A DNA stretch of 64,000 nt from Vibrio pelagius (GTDB taxonomy: Bacteria > Pseudomonadota > Gammaproteobacteria > Enterobacterales > Vibrionaceae), in contig NZ_AP025505.1 of NCBI RefSeq assembly GCF_024347575.1, positions 124,001-188,000 of the forward strand, written 5' to 3'. Both the position numbers and the translations under genes were made by a program. Positions 52,887 through 62,269 of the stretch are shown one piece after another. The notes beneath the pieces were generated by a model, which was not told the origin of the DNA, searched no databases, and saw nothing but the letters and a program-made list of their open reading frames with translations. Numbering within the stretch: position 1 is the first letter of the stretch; every line of letters begins with the position of its first letter.

Positions 52887-53630
52887 ATGGCGTCATTAAT
52901 AACAAACAGTATGCTTAATAATTTAGAAAAGAAGATTTTGAGAGAGATCACTCCGATCCTAGAAAAAGAAAGAAACATATCCATATCTAAAGCAAGTGAG
53001 CAGCTGAATATCTCACCATCAAAACTTTCAAAGTTCGTGAGAAGAATGGGGTTTGAAAATTTCAAAGAGTTCAAAAGACTGCACAATAAAAATGATGAAA
53101 TAGAAATGAGCAGCGTCTGCACGATACAGAACAGTCACCTTTCTTCAATTCAGACATTTTTAGAAAATTTTAATCAAGAATTAGTCGACTCATTTTATAA
53201 TGAAATGCAAAAATACCAAAATATTGTCTTATATGGTGCAGGACCGTCTTTCGCATGTGCTGCTTATTTCAGCGACAGAATCCAGATGGTCACCCAAAAA
53301 AGAGCTACAGCAGTAAGCGACATGAACATGCTTCAACATTATTGCAACCAAGATACGTTGTTAATTACGATCTCAACATCAGGTTTATATGACAACTACA
53401 CAAATTTAATAAAGGTAAACTCTGGAGAGAAATTATTTCTTTTCGAAGATCTAGTCAACCTACCAGAACTAACGAGTTACAAGGTTTTCTATTTAACTAG
53501 AGTTTCTCAAAATAACAAGATAAAGCAATATAAAAGGCCGAGAACCTTGTTTTTTATCTTCTTAGAGGAAGTTATTGAAAAATTAATCCAAAACGCAGAA
53601 AAGCCAAAAAAGGAAAGTTCCAATGAATAA
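52887..53630 (+). CDS. RpiR-family transcriptional regulator (HTH plus SIS) (module B)
   Basis: 247 residues. The N-terminal HTH_6 has SISKASEQLNISPSKLSKFVRRMGF (about 38-62), and the SIS sugar-phosphate-binding domain follows (NIVLYGAGPSFACAAYFSDRI, then TLLITISTSGLYDN). RpiR proteins sense phosphosugars, which fits the FGGY kinase in the divergent operon producing the effector. The BCCT gene follows after 18 bases. Base composition is more AT-rich than the flanking chromosome. Confidence 0.87.
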   Translation: MASLITNSMLNNLEKKILREITPILEKERNISISKASEQLNISPSKLSKFVRRMGFENFKEFKRLHNKNDEIEMSSVCTIQNSHLSSIQTFLENFNQELVDSFYNEMQKYQNIVLYGAGPSFACAAYFSDRIQMVTQKRATAVSDMNMLQHYCNQDTLLITISTSGLYDNYTNLIKVNSGEKLFLFEDLVNLPELTSYKVFYLTRVSQNNKIKQYKRPRTLFFIFLEEVIEKLIQNAEKPKKESSNE

Positions 53631-53648
53631 GGAAAAAGGAAGGTTTAA

Positions 53649-55190
53649 ATGAGTAATATAAGAACAAAAGTAATGGCTATACCATTGGCATTGCTACTTA
53701 TCACTGTAATTTTAAGTTACACAAACATGGAGTCGTTCTTAAACGTAACATCGGCCATAAATAACTGGATGTTGAGCAAGTTATCATGGTTATTCTCAGG
53801 TGGTGCGCTATTGATGCTTACCACCCTGCTCATTATTTACCTCTCACCGCTAGGGAAAAAAAGGATTGGTGGAGAGAATTCAACACCATTGTTATCGAAA
53901 TGGAGGTGGGCATCTATCGCGGTCTGTACAACAACGGCTGCCGGTATGCTTTTCTGGGGAACAGCTGAACCACTTTACCACTTATATGGTCCACCGGACT
54001 CACTTAACATTGAGCCAAATTCGGTAGCAAGTGCCACTTTTGCTCTATCAACTATGTTTATGCACTGGTCAATCATCCCATTTTCTATTTACGCCTTACC
54101 TGCTTTAGCTTTCGCACTAGCCCTTTACAATCGAAGCGGTAACTTCTCACTGGGTTCCTCAATTGAACCGCTATTTGGTAAAAATAAAGCTGAGCACATT
54201 GGTAATGTTGTTGATTCACTTGCCATGTTAGCCCTAGTCGCAGGTATGGCGGCTTCTCTAGGTACTGGAGCTCTCGTTCTTTCGAGTGGATTAAGCAATA
54301 TCACTGACCTTGCAGATAATGTAATACTTCTTGGCATCGTTATCTTCATAATCATGATCAGCTTCATCGCATCATCAATTTCAGGTATAGAAAAAGGAAT
54401 TGCGAGACTCTCTTCATTAAACGCAGTCCTATTCGTCGCTATCGCGATTATCGCATTCATATTCGGACCATCGACGAAGATTGTCTCAGGTGCAGTAACG
54501 GCTTTGGGTGAGTACATAACTACGTTCTTACCTCGCAGTTTGGGGACCGTATATGATTCCGATGACACTTGGCCTCTATCATGGACAGTGTTTTACTGGA
54601 CAAACTGGTTATCTTGGGCCCCAATCACTGCTCTATTTTTAGGCAAAATAGCGCGTGGCTACACCGTTCGTGAGTTCATTGTCATTAATCTAGCTGTACC
54701 CGCTATATTCTCAATTATCTGGATGAGTATATTCTCAGGCACCATTTTAACGATCGATATGCAAAAATCAGGATTCTACTACCAAATAATGTCAGAAGGT
54801 GGACCTGGGGCAGTCATTTATGCATTATTAGATCAACTACCCGGCGGTCATTTCCTTATCTTAGGTTTCATATTCATCGTTTACCTAGCCTATGTAACAG
54901 CAGCAGACTCAAATACCGAGGCGATATCTTCACTCTGCCTTAAAAAACAAGACGACAACAATCAAATCAACAGGCAACGCAACGTCCTTAAAATACTTTT
55001 CGGTACGCTTATTGCTACTGTTGCTTGGATCATGACAGGATTCATTGGAATAGATGGGATCAAGATGCTGTCGAATCTAGGCGGATTCCCAGCGATTATT
55101 GTCGTACTTTTAATGAATTTCTCTCTATTCATATGGGTATACAATTCATTCCTAGAGAATAAAGCAAAACACATAATTCAAAAAAACTAA
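53649..55190 (+). CDS. BCCT-family transporter (module B)
   Basis: 513 residues with 12 membrane segments. BCCT signatures: GMLFWGTAEPLYHLYGPP, STMFMHWSIIPFSIYA, and FYWTNWLSWAPITALFLGKIARGYTVREF. It is clearly paralogous to the module A transporter. AGGAAGG precedes the ATG. Coupling of a BCCT transporter with a kinase, oxidase and SDR set suggests a hydroxylated quaternary-ammonium or similar compound as substrate. This is inference. Confidence 0.88.
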   Translation: MSNIRTKVMAIPLALLLITVILSYTNMESFLNVTSAINNWMLSKLSWLFSGGALLMLTTLLIIYLSPLGKKRIGGENSTPLLSKWRWASIAVCTTTAAGMLFWGTAEPLYHLYGPPDSLNIEPNSVASATFALSTMFMHWSIIPFSIYALPALAFALALYNRSGNFSLGSSIEPLFGKNKAEHIGNVVDSLAMLALVAGMAASLGTGALVLSSGLSNITDLADNVILLGIVIFIIMISFIASSISGIEKGIARLSSLNAVLFVAIAIIAFIFGPSTKIVSGAVTALGEYITTFLPRSLGTVYDSDDTWPLSWTVFYWTNWLSWAPITALFLGKIARGYTVREFIVINLAVPAIFSIIWMSIFSGTILTIDMQKSGFYYQIMSEGGPGAVIYALLDQLPGGHFLILGFIFIVYLAYVTAADSNTEAISSLCLKKQDDNNQINRQRNVLKILFGTLIATVAWIMTGFIGIDGIKMLSNLGGFPAIIVVLLMNFSLFIWVYNSFLENKAKHIIQKN

Positions 55191-55203
55191 GTCTCTTGCT
55201 CTG

Positions 55204-55239
55204 GACCGTTCACTTTACTTTAAAATGAACGGTCTTTTC
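55204..55239 (+). terminator. terminator of the module B BCCT gene
   Basis: GACCGTTCA and TGAACGGTC form a perfect 9-bp stem around a 13-base loop, followed by TTTTCT, 14 bases after the stop codon. Confidence 0.8.
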
Positions 55240-56099
55240 TAACAACAGACATTACGACCACACACCCGACAATGTACCATTCTGTCTTTGGCGCTTCTGG
55301 AGACCTGCTCCATCGAACTACAGTTACCGATAAGAACGACTTGTGTCCTGAGTTCTTTGTCACTGTGGAACATAATGCCTTTGAACTAACCTAGTAATTC
55401 GAACGTCATATAGAGTGCTTTCCACGTCGACTTGTTATAGGGTGATTGGGGTGATAGTGGCATCACTCAACCAACATGCTTTCTCACCAAAAAATATCGA
55501 TGATAAAAGCAAGATATATTCAGAGCAGATCTGTCCATATATACATCAAATCACCACCTTAGATATGGGCTGGATTGGTAAAGAAAATTATCGAGGCAGG
55601 TGGTTTGGTATCTGTATTTGTTCTTGAGATACCTTTCTATAACGGAGCTTCGACGCTTGGCTATTGGCTATTGGCTATTGGCTATTTACCAGCCCTAACA
55701 ATTTTAAAATCTTAAAAATGTAATAACGTTTCAGTTTTAAACCTTGTCTGTGACTTTTCTCGTACCAGCAGAGTCATCAATCGCCGTACGAACGGCTTTT
55801 CGACAAGAACTCTCTTTTGTCTGCTTTCTATAAGCATTCGACTTCGCCATTCATGTAATGAAAGTCAGCCTCGGTGGAACGAAACTTGATTCTATAAACC
55901 GTTAATTGTTTCTGGACTTTCTGAGCAAAAATTCGCATCGTCTGAAATAAGTTATGATATCAATCTGGAAAATTAACTCGTCAGGTTAATCTAGTTGGTA
56001 ACTCTGTCTGCATACCCCAAGAATCGATTCCATACAGTGCATACTTTCGACACAATATTTTAGTCGTCGGTAGAACTCTGATTAGCAAGATAGTGTCGT
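55240..56099. other. decayed region without a supported gene
   Basis: Short open frames occur but none has a ribosome-binding site or recognisable family. A heptamer repeat lies at 55657-55684. The region joins the module B terminator to the IS630 remnant. Confidence 0.35.
55657..55684. repeat. four tandem copies of a 7-bp unit
   Basis: TTGGCTA is repeated four times without change. It lies in non-coding decayed sequence, so slippage here is probably without effect. Confidence 0.9.
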
Positions 56100-56990
56100 C
56101 TAAGCCAAATCCACACTTGCTTTATCGGGTTTAGCTTTGGTAAATATGGCGGGAGCTTCACGATACAGACATAACTGCTCTGCAATGTCATTTGTATGCC
56201 AGCCAGCAGCATCGATAATGACCACTACGTGGCGACCTGTTTCAGCCATCGAGGAGAGCTGCTTAAGGTGCTCAACCATAATGTCCTTGTTAACCCAGGG
56301 AAAGGCCAGCGACTCGCCAATACCTTTAGCAGGACATACTGAACGAAACAAATGCTCATATTCAAACTGCTGCTTAACTATTCTTGGTCTTGATCCACAT
56401 TTAGCCCAAAATCAAATTGTCGTGTTTTGCTGACCATGTGTTGTTTTATATTGAAACTAGACAGCGACGTTATCAATCCCCATGTGATCGGGGATATTCA
56501 GTATCGTGTCAATTTTTAATTTTTTAAAATCATCAGGGATTTACAAGGGTGCTTGGAGCGTGATGTTATCCGAGAGAAACCCATATGATTAAGTAAATAC
56601 TAGATGGATTCTGGGTGGCAGTGTTTACCAGACTCTTTCACGATAAAAGCATGAATATCAGTACCTGTTAACCTCCCCTCAGATAAGTCTTCGACACGTG
56701 CCTTGATAAACGGGATTAGTTGTTCACACTGCTGAGCGTTGAAGAATCTTGGGTGTTCTGTTCTTAGCTTCTCTTACCGTTCCTCACGCCCTTCTTCAAG
56801 GAATGTTTGTACCCATTTATTCACACTCATTCTACTTACCATAAAGAACTTAGCAATCTGGGTTAGAAAGTGACCATCTTTAAGTGGATCAATGCGAGCA
56901 ATCGCATCTTCATTTGAATGGATTTTGTCGGCTATCAAGTTTTTTAAAATCAATGTTATCGAGGCTGTCCGTAGCATCTTTGTTCACGAA
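56100..56990 (-). pseudogene. IS630-family transposase remnant
   Basis: On the minus strand the N-terminal piece (56774-56977) has the HTH FLTQIAKFFMVSRMSVNKWVQ. The middle reads GTDIHAFIVKESGKHCHPES, interrupted by stops. The C-terminal piece (56100-56351) has HVVVIIDAAGWHTND, the DDE-domain strand of IS630/DDE_3 transposases. Frameshifts separate the pieces. Confidence 0.78.
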
Positions 56991-57108
56991 GAAGTAACAG
57001 CATCAATTAGATAATATTTTTACTTAAATTGGTATGACAACACTTCTAACACACTTTAAATAAAATCCATTACGTTGGCTTCTAGTCACTTTTTACTCGC
57101 GAAGCTTT

Positions 57109-57288
57109 AACAGGCAGGAGATGCATCTGATGAAGGTACAGCGGCACTTATGGGTGACTACATCCGTGAACAAGAGAAGTTAATGTGGATGCTAAATGCG
57201 TACCTGCAGTAATCCAATCTAGCGTTCTAAACCACAATTTAAACAAAGAGCTTAAAGTGACTGCTTTAAGCTCTTTTCATATGGCCGG
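57109..57288. repeat. right direct repeat of the island (truncated dps 3' end)
   Basis: A copy of 36925-37104 with one mismatch. It encodes the last 33 or so residues of Dps (QAGDASDEG... MLNAYLQ) without the rest of the gene, plus the dps terminator (57245-57277). Confidence 0.9.
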
Positions 57289-57371
57289 CAAAATTTTGCC
57301 GACAATCAATAATATATCAGCAAAATAATCAATCAAACCGCTCAACACCCACACATGAGCAACTACAGGCA

Positions 57372-57387
57372 TGGCACTTAAGTTGCA
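57372..57387 (+). promoter_or_regulatory. sigma-54 promoter of the flagellin gene
   Basis: TGGCAC-N5-TTGCA is a full match to the -24/-12 sigma-54 promoter, with transcription expected to start about 25-30 bases before the flagellin ATG. Confidence 0.82.
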
Positions 57388-57425
57388 TATAAGTTAGTAA
57401 AATAACCTATGAACCTATAAATGCC

Positions 57426-58691
57426 ATGGCTTTAACCGTCCTAAGTAATCATATCGCAACAGAGACGCGAAACAGGCTCAGAACCTCTGAGCAGGGTTTG
57501 GCATCCTCCTTTGAGAAGCTGAGCTCCGGGAAAAAGATCAATCAAGCCAAAGATGACTCCGCAGGATTGCAGATATCCAATCGCCTGAGTACACAAAGCC
57601 GTGGGCTAGATGTTTCAATGCGCAATGCAAATGATGCAATATCGATATTACAAGTGACCGAAGGCGCTATCTCAGAGTACACATCAAGTATTCAGCAAAT
57701 CAGAGATTTGGCTCTGCAATCCGTCAATGGTACAAACACCCCCGAAGACATTGAAGCAATAGAGAAAGAGATTCGAGCCCTGGGTGACGAGCTACACCGT
57801 ATCACTCAAACTGGTAATTATGGGGGTTTAAACCTGCTCAATGGCTCAAAAGAAAGTTTACGCTTTCAAATAGGATCTCAAACCGGTGAGGCAATGCTTT
57901 TCGGTCTACCTAATCTAGAAGCTCTAAACGAAGAACGTATCATTCGGACTACACCTTCATCTTATACCGGTGATCCTGTCCCTTTAGATTGGCGCACCGA
58001 AAAAGGAGACTACATTGACTTTCTTTTTATTAAAAATAATGGGGAGAAAAAAACGCGAATAGAACTCCCGGAAGGTCAAAACATTGAAGGTGTGGTCAAT
58101 TACCTCAACAATCAATTCGACGAAAAAGTGAGATTTTTTCTAACTGATCGTGAAGATGAAGATGGTGTAGAGCAAAGCACCTTAGCCTATGCGTATGAGA
58201 AAGGTTCAGATTATTCAAATGGGGAGATATTTGGAATATCAGGAGAGCACTTTGCTAATTTAACCAAAGCAGATGGCTCAAGAAGTTATCTGCTTAAGGG
58301 CGGAAATCCTTTTGTCGCTTTTGGCTTAGATCGCAGCCTGACTGAGTTGATTCACCATGACTTCGAACACATTGAGCATTATAAGCCCAATGAAACAGAC
58401 TACATTAATGACCGTAATGCTCTGATTTATACATGTGACCTTATCCTTCACCAAGTTAATAAGCTTCAAGGAGACATCGGGAGCACACAAAACCGGTTAG
58501 ATAAGGCAATTAACAATTTATCAAATCAAGAAATCAATATTAATGAAAGTAACAGTCGCATAAAAGACACCGATTTCGCCAAGGAAACGACGAATATGCT
58601 CCAAGAAAAAATGCGTTCAACGTCAACAACTAGCATGCTTGCTCAGGCAAACAACATACCTAAAAGTATCACGTCATTGCTAACCAACTGA
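57426..58691 (+). CDS. flagellin
   Basis: 421 residues. The conserved N-terminal domain (1-140, with EKLSSGKKINQAKDDSAGLQ and ILQVTEGAISEYTSSIQQIRDLALQS) and C-terminal domain (about 335-421, with RIKDTDFAKETTNMLQEKM) flank a variable middle of about 195 residues that includes a flagellin-hook-IN-like part. It is exported by the flagellar system and polymerises into the filament. The start is odd (MALTVLSNHIATETRN instead of the usual Vibrio MAVNVNTNVSAMTAQR), and no other flagellar gene is near. The ATG has no good ribosome-binding site. Confidence 0.88.
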   Translation: MALTVLSNHIATETRNRLRTSEQGLASSFEKLSSGKKINQAKDDSAGLQISNRLSTQSRGLDVSMRNANDAISILQVTEGAISEYTSSIQQIRDLALQSVNGTNTPEDIEAIEKEIRALGDELHRITQTGNYGGLNLLNGSKESLRFQIGSQTGEAMLFGLPNLEALNEERIIRTTPSSYTGDPVPLDWRTEKGDYIDFLFIKNNGEKKTRIELPEGQNIEGVVNYLNNQFDEKVRFFLTDREDEDGVEQSTLAYAYEKGSDYSNGEIFGISGEHFANLTKADGSRSYLLKGGNPFVAFGLDRSLTELIHHDFEHIEHYKPNETDYINDRNALIYTCDLILHQVNKLQGDIGSTQNRLDKAINNLSNQEININESNSRIKDTDFAKETTNMLQEKMRSTSTTSMLAQANNIPKSITSLLTN

Positions 58692-58883
58692 CGCTAGCTT
58701 CGTGATTGAAAAAAGTGACTGATTTTCAAGTGCTAAATCTATGTCATCACCAAGATATCGCGCGTGAGGCTGATAGTCTATAACTCACTTTTAGTAATAC
58801 TCTCAATCCCTTACTTTCTATCGGTGGTTCCATTCGCTATTGATCGCTACACTGTTTAAAACAAACACAACAAGGAACGCAAC

Positions 58884-59360
58884 ATGATCCAGCAAGGCCA
58901 AACATTACCGAGTGCAACTCTTAGTGAACTAACTGATGAAGGGATGCAGAATCACTCAACTGAAGAGCTCTTTGCAAACAAGAAAGTCGTACTTTTCGCA
59001 GTGCCTGGGGCATTTACGCCAACATGTTCTGAGGCTCACCTACCTGGCTATGTCGTTTTAGCCGATCAAATCAAAGCCGCGGGCGTTGATACGATTGCAT
59101 GTGTGTCTGTTAACGATGCATTTGTGATGAACGCATGGGGTAAAACGCACAACGCATCTGAAATTCTTATGCTAGGAGATGGCGACGCGAGTTTTACCAA
59201 GGCACTTGGATTAGATATGGATACTGCGACATTTGGCGGCGTTCGCTCTCAAAGATACGCGATGATCGTGGAAAATGGCGTAGTGACTCAACTCAATGTT
59301 GAGGAGCCAAAACAATTTGAAGCAAGCAAAGCCGAAACTATCTTAGCTGCTTTACAATAA
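58884..59360 (+). CDS. Prx5-type peroxiredoxin
   Basis: 158 residues. The peroxidatic cysteine is C48 in PGAFTPTCS, the signature of the atypical 2-Cys/1-Cys Prx5 group. A second cysteine appears in TIACVSVND. It reduces hydroperoxides with glutathione/glutaredoxin or thioredoxin. There is no fused glutaredoxin domain, unlike the hybrid Prx5-Grx of some relatives. It is convergent with ahpC. Confidence 0.9.
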   Translation: MIQQGQTLPSATLSELTDEGMQNHSTEELFANKKVVLFAVPGAFTPTCSEAHLPGYVVLADQIKAAGVDTIACVSVNDAFVMNAWGKTHNASEILMLGDGDASFTKALGLDMDTATFGGVRSQRYAMIVENGVVTQLNVEEPKQFEASKAETILAALQ

Positions 59361-59371
59361 CAGTAAAAAAG

Positions 59372-59395
59372 CCACTCCTAAATCCATAGGAGTGG
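59372..59395 (-). terminator. convergent terminator between prx5 and ahpC
   Basis: CCACTCCTA and TAGGAGTGG form a perfect 9-bp stem. The minus strand continues with CTTTTTTACT, so it works best for ahpC transcripts. Confidence 0.75.
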
Positions 59396-59587
59396 TGTCG
59401 AATTTGCGACAAGTTTCTAACAAGAACGTGTTGGACAGAGGGAGAGCCTACGCCCCACCATGTAATCTACTTCCATAACCAAACAGGCTAGCTCAGTATC
59501 ATGACACGGCGTTAGGATTTAGGGTGGCGTACCTAAGCCCTTTAGGAGGCAGGCTAAGGCACGCTTGTAGAACGGGTTTACAGATGC

Positions 59588-60145
59588 TTAGATCTTACCT
59601 ACTAGGTCTAGAGATGGTGCTAGTGTCTCTTCGCCTTCTTTCCACTTCGCTGGGCAAACTTCACCTGGGTTGTTTGCAACGTACTGAGCCGCTTTAACTT
59701 TGCGTAGTAGGTCTTCAGCGTCACGACCGATGCCTTCAGCAGTGATTTCCATTGCTTGGATAACCCCTTGTGGGTCGATTAGGAATGTAGCACGGTCTGC
59801 TAGGCCTTGACCTTCACGCATTACGTTGAAGTTGTTTGTGATAGTGCCAGTTTGGTCGCCTACCATGAAGTACTCGATAGTACCGATCTTGTCAGAAGTG
59901 TCGTGCCACGCTTTGTGAGAGAAGTGTGTGTCAGTTGATACTGAGTAAACTTCCACGCCGCGAGACTGAAGCTCTGCGTATTTCTCTTGTAGGTCTACAA
60001 GTTCAGTAGGGCATACGAAAGTAAAATCTGCTGGGTAGAAGAAGAATACTGCCCATTTACCTTTCACGTCTTGCTCTGTGATTTCTACGAACTCGCCGTT
60101 TTTGAATGCTGTTGCGTTGAATGGTTTGATTTCTGTGTTGATCAT
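59588..60145 (-). CDS. ahpC: alkyl hydroperoxide reductase subunit C
   Basis: 185 residues. Peroxidatic C45 lies in FTFVCPTEL and resolving C164 in EVCPAKW, the typical 2-Cys AhpC. Reduction normally needs AhpF or a thioredoxin; no ahpF is next to it. An OxyR-type operator precedes it. Confidence 0.95.
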   Translation of the reverse strand: MINTEIKPFNATAFKNGEFVEITEQDVKGKWAVFFFYPADFTFVCPTELVDLQEKYAELQSRGVEVYSVSTDTHFSHKAWHDTSDKIGTIEYFMVGDQTGTITNNFNVMREGQGLADRATFLIDPQGVIQAMEITAEGIGRDAEDLLRKVKAAQYVANNPGEVCPAKWKEGEETLAPSLDLVGKI

Positions 60146-60230
60146 GATTTTACTCTCTCAATAATTCGGTTATGTTCGCGCTCTCTTGCGCTGTTGGGTT
60201 TATATTGCATTGAATTATCAGAAGGGTAAA

Positions 60231-60267
60231 TTTGGAGTTTTCTATCAATTCAGTAGGTAAAACCTAT
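60231..60267. promoter_or_regulatory. OxyR-type operator upstream of ahpC
   Basis: Read on the minus strand: ATAG-N7-CTAC-N7-ATAG-N7-CAAA, the OxyR spacing with three good quarters and one poor one, about 86-122 bases before the ahpC start. Confidence 0.6.
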
Positions 60268-60681
60268 CAAAAGAAGCCTGAACACAAACAGTGCAGTGAG
60301 TGTCAATAAAAAAGGTCTATCGTGTAAACAGTGTCATTAAAGCAATCGCTTCCACCATCCACCCCTATTCGTTTCACACTCGACCTATCAGTGACAACCC
60401 TCCCAAGCAAGTTACCGACAACAATAACAATGAGTTTCGTCTTCCATACAGAAGTTAGTGGGCCCAACACTGAAAATCGACCTAAATCACATTTAGTACT
60501 CAAAAGTAGAAATATTACTACCTTAAATTCAAGTCGCATTGGTAATGTTTGATTTTATTAAAACGTCATTTTAAATTTAATGACTCAACTGTCCATTTAA
60601 AATTAAAGACGGACAATTAACAAAGAAATTTAACATAGTGAACATGAAAAAACTGGTCACTCTCAAACTGGAAATTTGACT
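60268..60681. promoter_or_regulatory. regulatory region between ahpC and kdgK
   Basis: No gene is supported in these 410 bases. Two dyads lie upstream of kdgK: GTCATT-N8-AATGAC (60565-60584) and TGTCC-N16-GGACA (60590-60615). They are candidate operators for a uronate-responsive repressor. Confidence 0.4.
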
Positions 60682-61611
60682 ATGAGCCAATACAGAATAG
60701 CGATCATCGGTGAATGCATGGTGGAGCTACAACGCAAGAAAGACTTACTAAAGCAAAGTTTCGGCGGTGACACGTTGAACACGGCGCTCTACCTTTCTAG
60801 ACTGACGAAAAATTACGACATTTCAGTGAGCTATATTACTGCTCTGGGCAATGATCCTTTCTCTTCCGAAATGTTACAAACCTGGTCTAAAGAGGGCATT
60901 AATACCGACAAGGTACTACGTCTAAGTGACAAAATGCCCGGTCTTTATCACATAGAGACCGACGAAATCGGTGAGCGATCCTTCTTTTATTGGCGCAATG
61001 ATGCCGCGGCTAAATTCGTATTCGATCAGCCTGAGAGTGCTCTCCTCGTCGATTCATTGATGGATTACGATGCGGTTTACCTAAGTGGTATCACCTTAGC
61101 TATTCTGACTAATGCAGGACGTAACGTCTTATTTAGCTTCTTAACGAAGTTTAAAGCAAAAGGTGGCAGCATCTTCTTTGACAACAATTATCGTCCGAAA
61201 CTGTGGGAAAGCCGAAAAACCGCTCAAGACACGTACCTCAAAATGCTAGGTTTCACGGATACTGCATTGCTCACCTTCGAAGATGATCAAGACCTGTTTG
61301 GTGACGTATGCCTAGAAGAGTGCATTGGACGTACTCAGCAAGCAGGCGTCTCTGAAATAGCAATTAAACGTGGTGCGAAAGAGTGTCTGGTTCTTAGTGA
61401 GGGTCGTGCTGAATACATCGCTCCTAAACCGGTTAACTCCGTAATTGATACCACAGCCGCAGGTGACTCATTCAGCGCCGGCTATCTAGCCAAGCGCCTA
61501 ACAGGTGGAGACGCATTTAGCTCTGCCGCAATGGGTCACAAAGTTGCGGGTACCGTAATTCAATATCGCGGTGCAATCATTCCAGATACTGCAACGCCAA
61601 CCCTTGATTAA
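60682..61611 (+). CDS. kdgK: 2-dehydro-3-deoxygluconokinase (PfkB family)
   Basis: 309 residues from the ATG at 60682; a TTG two codons upstream is less likely. PfkB motifs: SFGGDTLNTALYLSRL near the start and DTTAAGDSFSAGYLA at the C-terminus, with the catalytic Asp in the latter. It phosphorylates KDG to KDPG. Eda follows after 13 bases, giving the last two steps of uronate breakdown to pyruvate and glyceraldehyde 3-phosphate. Confidence 0.92.
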   Translation: MSQYRIAIIGECMVELQRKKDLLKQSFGGDTLNTALYLSRLTKNYDISVSYITALGNDPFSSEMLQTWSKEGINTDKVLRLSDKMPGLYHIETDEIGERSFFYWRNDAAAKFVFDQPESALLVDSLMDYDAVYLSGITLAILTNAGRNVLFSFLTKFKAKGGSIFFDNNYRPKLWESRKTAQDTYLKMLGFTDTALLTFEDDQDLFGDVCLEECIGRTQQAGVSEIAIKRGAKECLVLSEGRAEYIAPKPVNSVIDTTAAGDSFSAGYLAKRLTGGDAFSSAAMGHKVAGTVIQYRGAIIPDTATPTLD

Positions 61612-61624
61612 TAGGACAACATAA

Positions 61625-62248
61625 ATGACTACTCTAAATGAACAACTAGCAAGCCTTAAAGTAATTCCTGTCATTGCCATTAACAAAGTTGAAGATGCTA
61701 TTCCTCTAGGTAAAGCACTCGTAGACAACGGCATGCCTTGCGCAGAAATCACGTTCCGTACCGAGTGTGCAGCTGACGCGATTGCAGCAATGCGTCAAGC
61801 TTACCCAGAGATGCTAATTGGTGCAGGTACCGTTCTTACTAACGATCAAGTCGATCAAGCGATTGAAGCTGGTGTTGATTTTATCGTTAGCCCTGGGTTC
61901 AACCCACGCACAGTTCAATACTGTATCGACAAAAACATTCCAATCGTACCGGGTGTTAACAACCCAAGTCTTGTTGAGCAAGCTATGGAAATGGGTCTGC
62001 GTACATTGAAGTTCTTCCCTGCAGAACCATCTGGTGGTGTGGGCATGCTAAAGGCACTAACCGCTGTTTATCCAGTAAAGTTCATGCCAACAGGTGGTGT
62101 AAGCCTTAAGAATGTTGATAACTACCTATCTATCAAATCGGTATTGGCTTGTGGCGGTACTTGGATGGTTCCAACCAACCTTATCGACGAAGGTCGCTGG
62201 GATGAGCTTGGCCAACTGGTTAAAGACGCGGTTGCTCACGTTAACTAA
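61625..62248 (+). CDS. eda: KDPG/KHG aldolase
   Basis: 207 residues. The Schiff-base lysine is K129 in TLKFFPAE and the general base E41 in CAEITFRT. It cleaves KDPG to pyruvate and glyceraldehyde 3-phosphate. It forms an operon with kdgK. Confidence 0.94.
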   Translation: MTTLNEQLASLKVIPVIAINKVEDAIPLGKALVDNGMPCAEITFRTECAADAIAAMRQAYPEMLIGAGTVLTNDQVDQAIEAGVDFIVSPGFNPRTVQYCIDKNIPIVPGVNNPSLVEQAMEMGLRTLKFFPAEPSGGVGMLKALTAVYPVKFMPTGGVSLKNVDNYLSIKSVLACGGTWMVPTNLIDEGRWDELGQLVKDAVAHVN

Positions 62249-62269
62249 TTCGATCTTCGATTAAAAAAG

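Larger units (their letters stand above)
37105..57108. other. 20-kb accessory island inserted at the dps 3' end
   Basis: The block lies between two 180-bp direct repeats of the dps end. It carries two BCCT-transporter-linked catabolic modules with their own regulators plus an intact ISL3-type element and several decayed insertion-sequence fragments. No integrase or recombinase of an integrative element was found inside, so entry by homologous recombination or loss of the integrase are both possible. Confidence 0.75.

Noticed and set aside
55415..55627. 70-residue plus-strand open frame
   Set aside because: No ribosome-binding site or homology in a decayed region.
55657..55684. CRISPR or phase-variation repeat
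   Set aside because: Only four short tandem heptamers without spacers and not in a coding or promoter region.
37105..57108. Prophage or integrative conjugative element
   Set aside because: No integrase, capsid, tail, relaxase or secretion genes were seen; only metabolic genes and insertion sequences.
58741..58860. OxyR operator before the Prx5 gene
   Set aside because: Only one good quarter-site (ATAG) and a poor second one at the right spacing; too weak to list.
60303..60552. Overlapping open frames between ahpC and kdgK
   Set aside because: Antisense to each other, no start signals, in a regulatory region.
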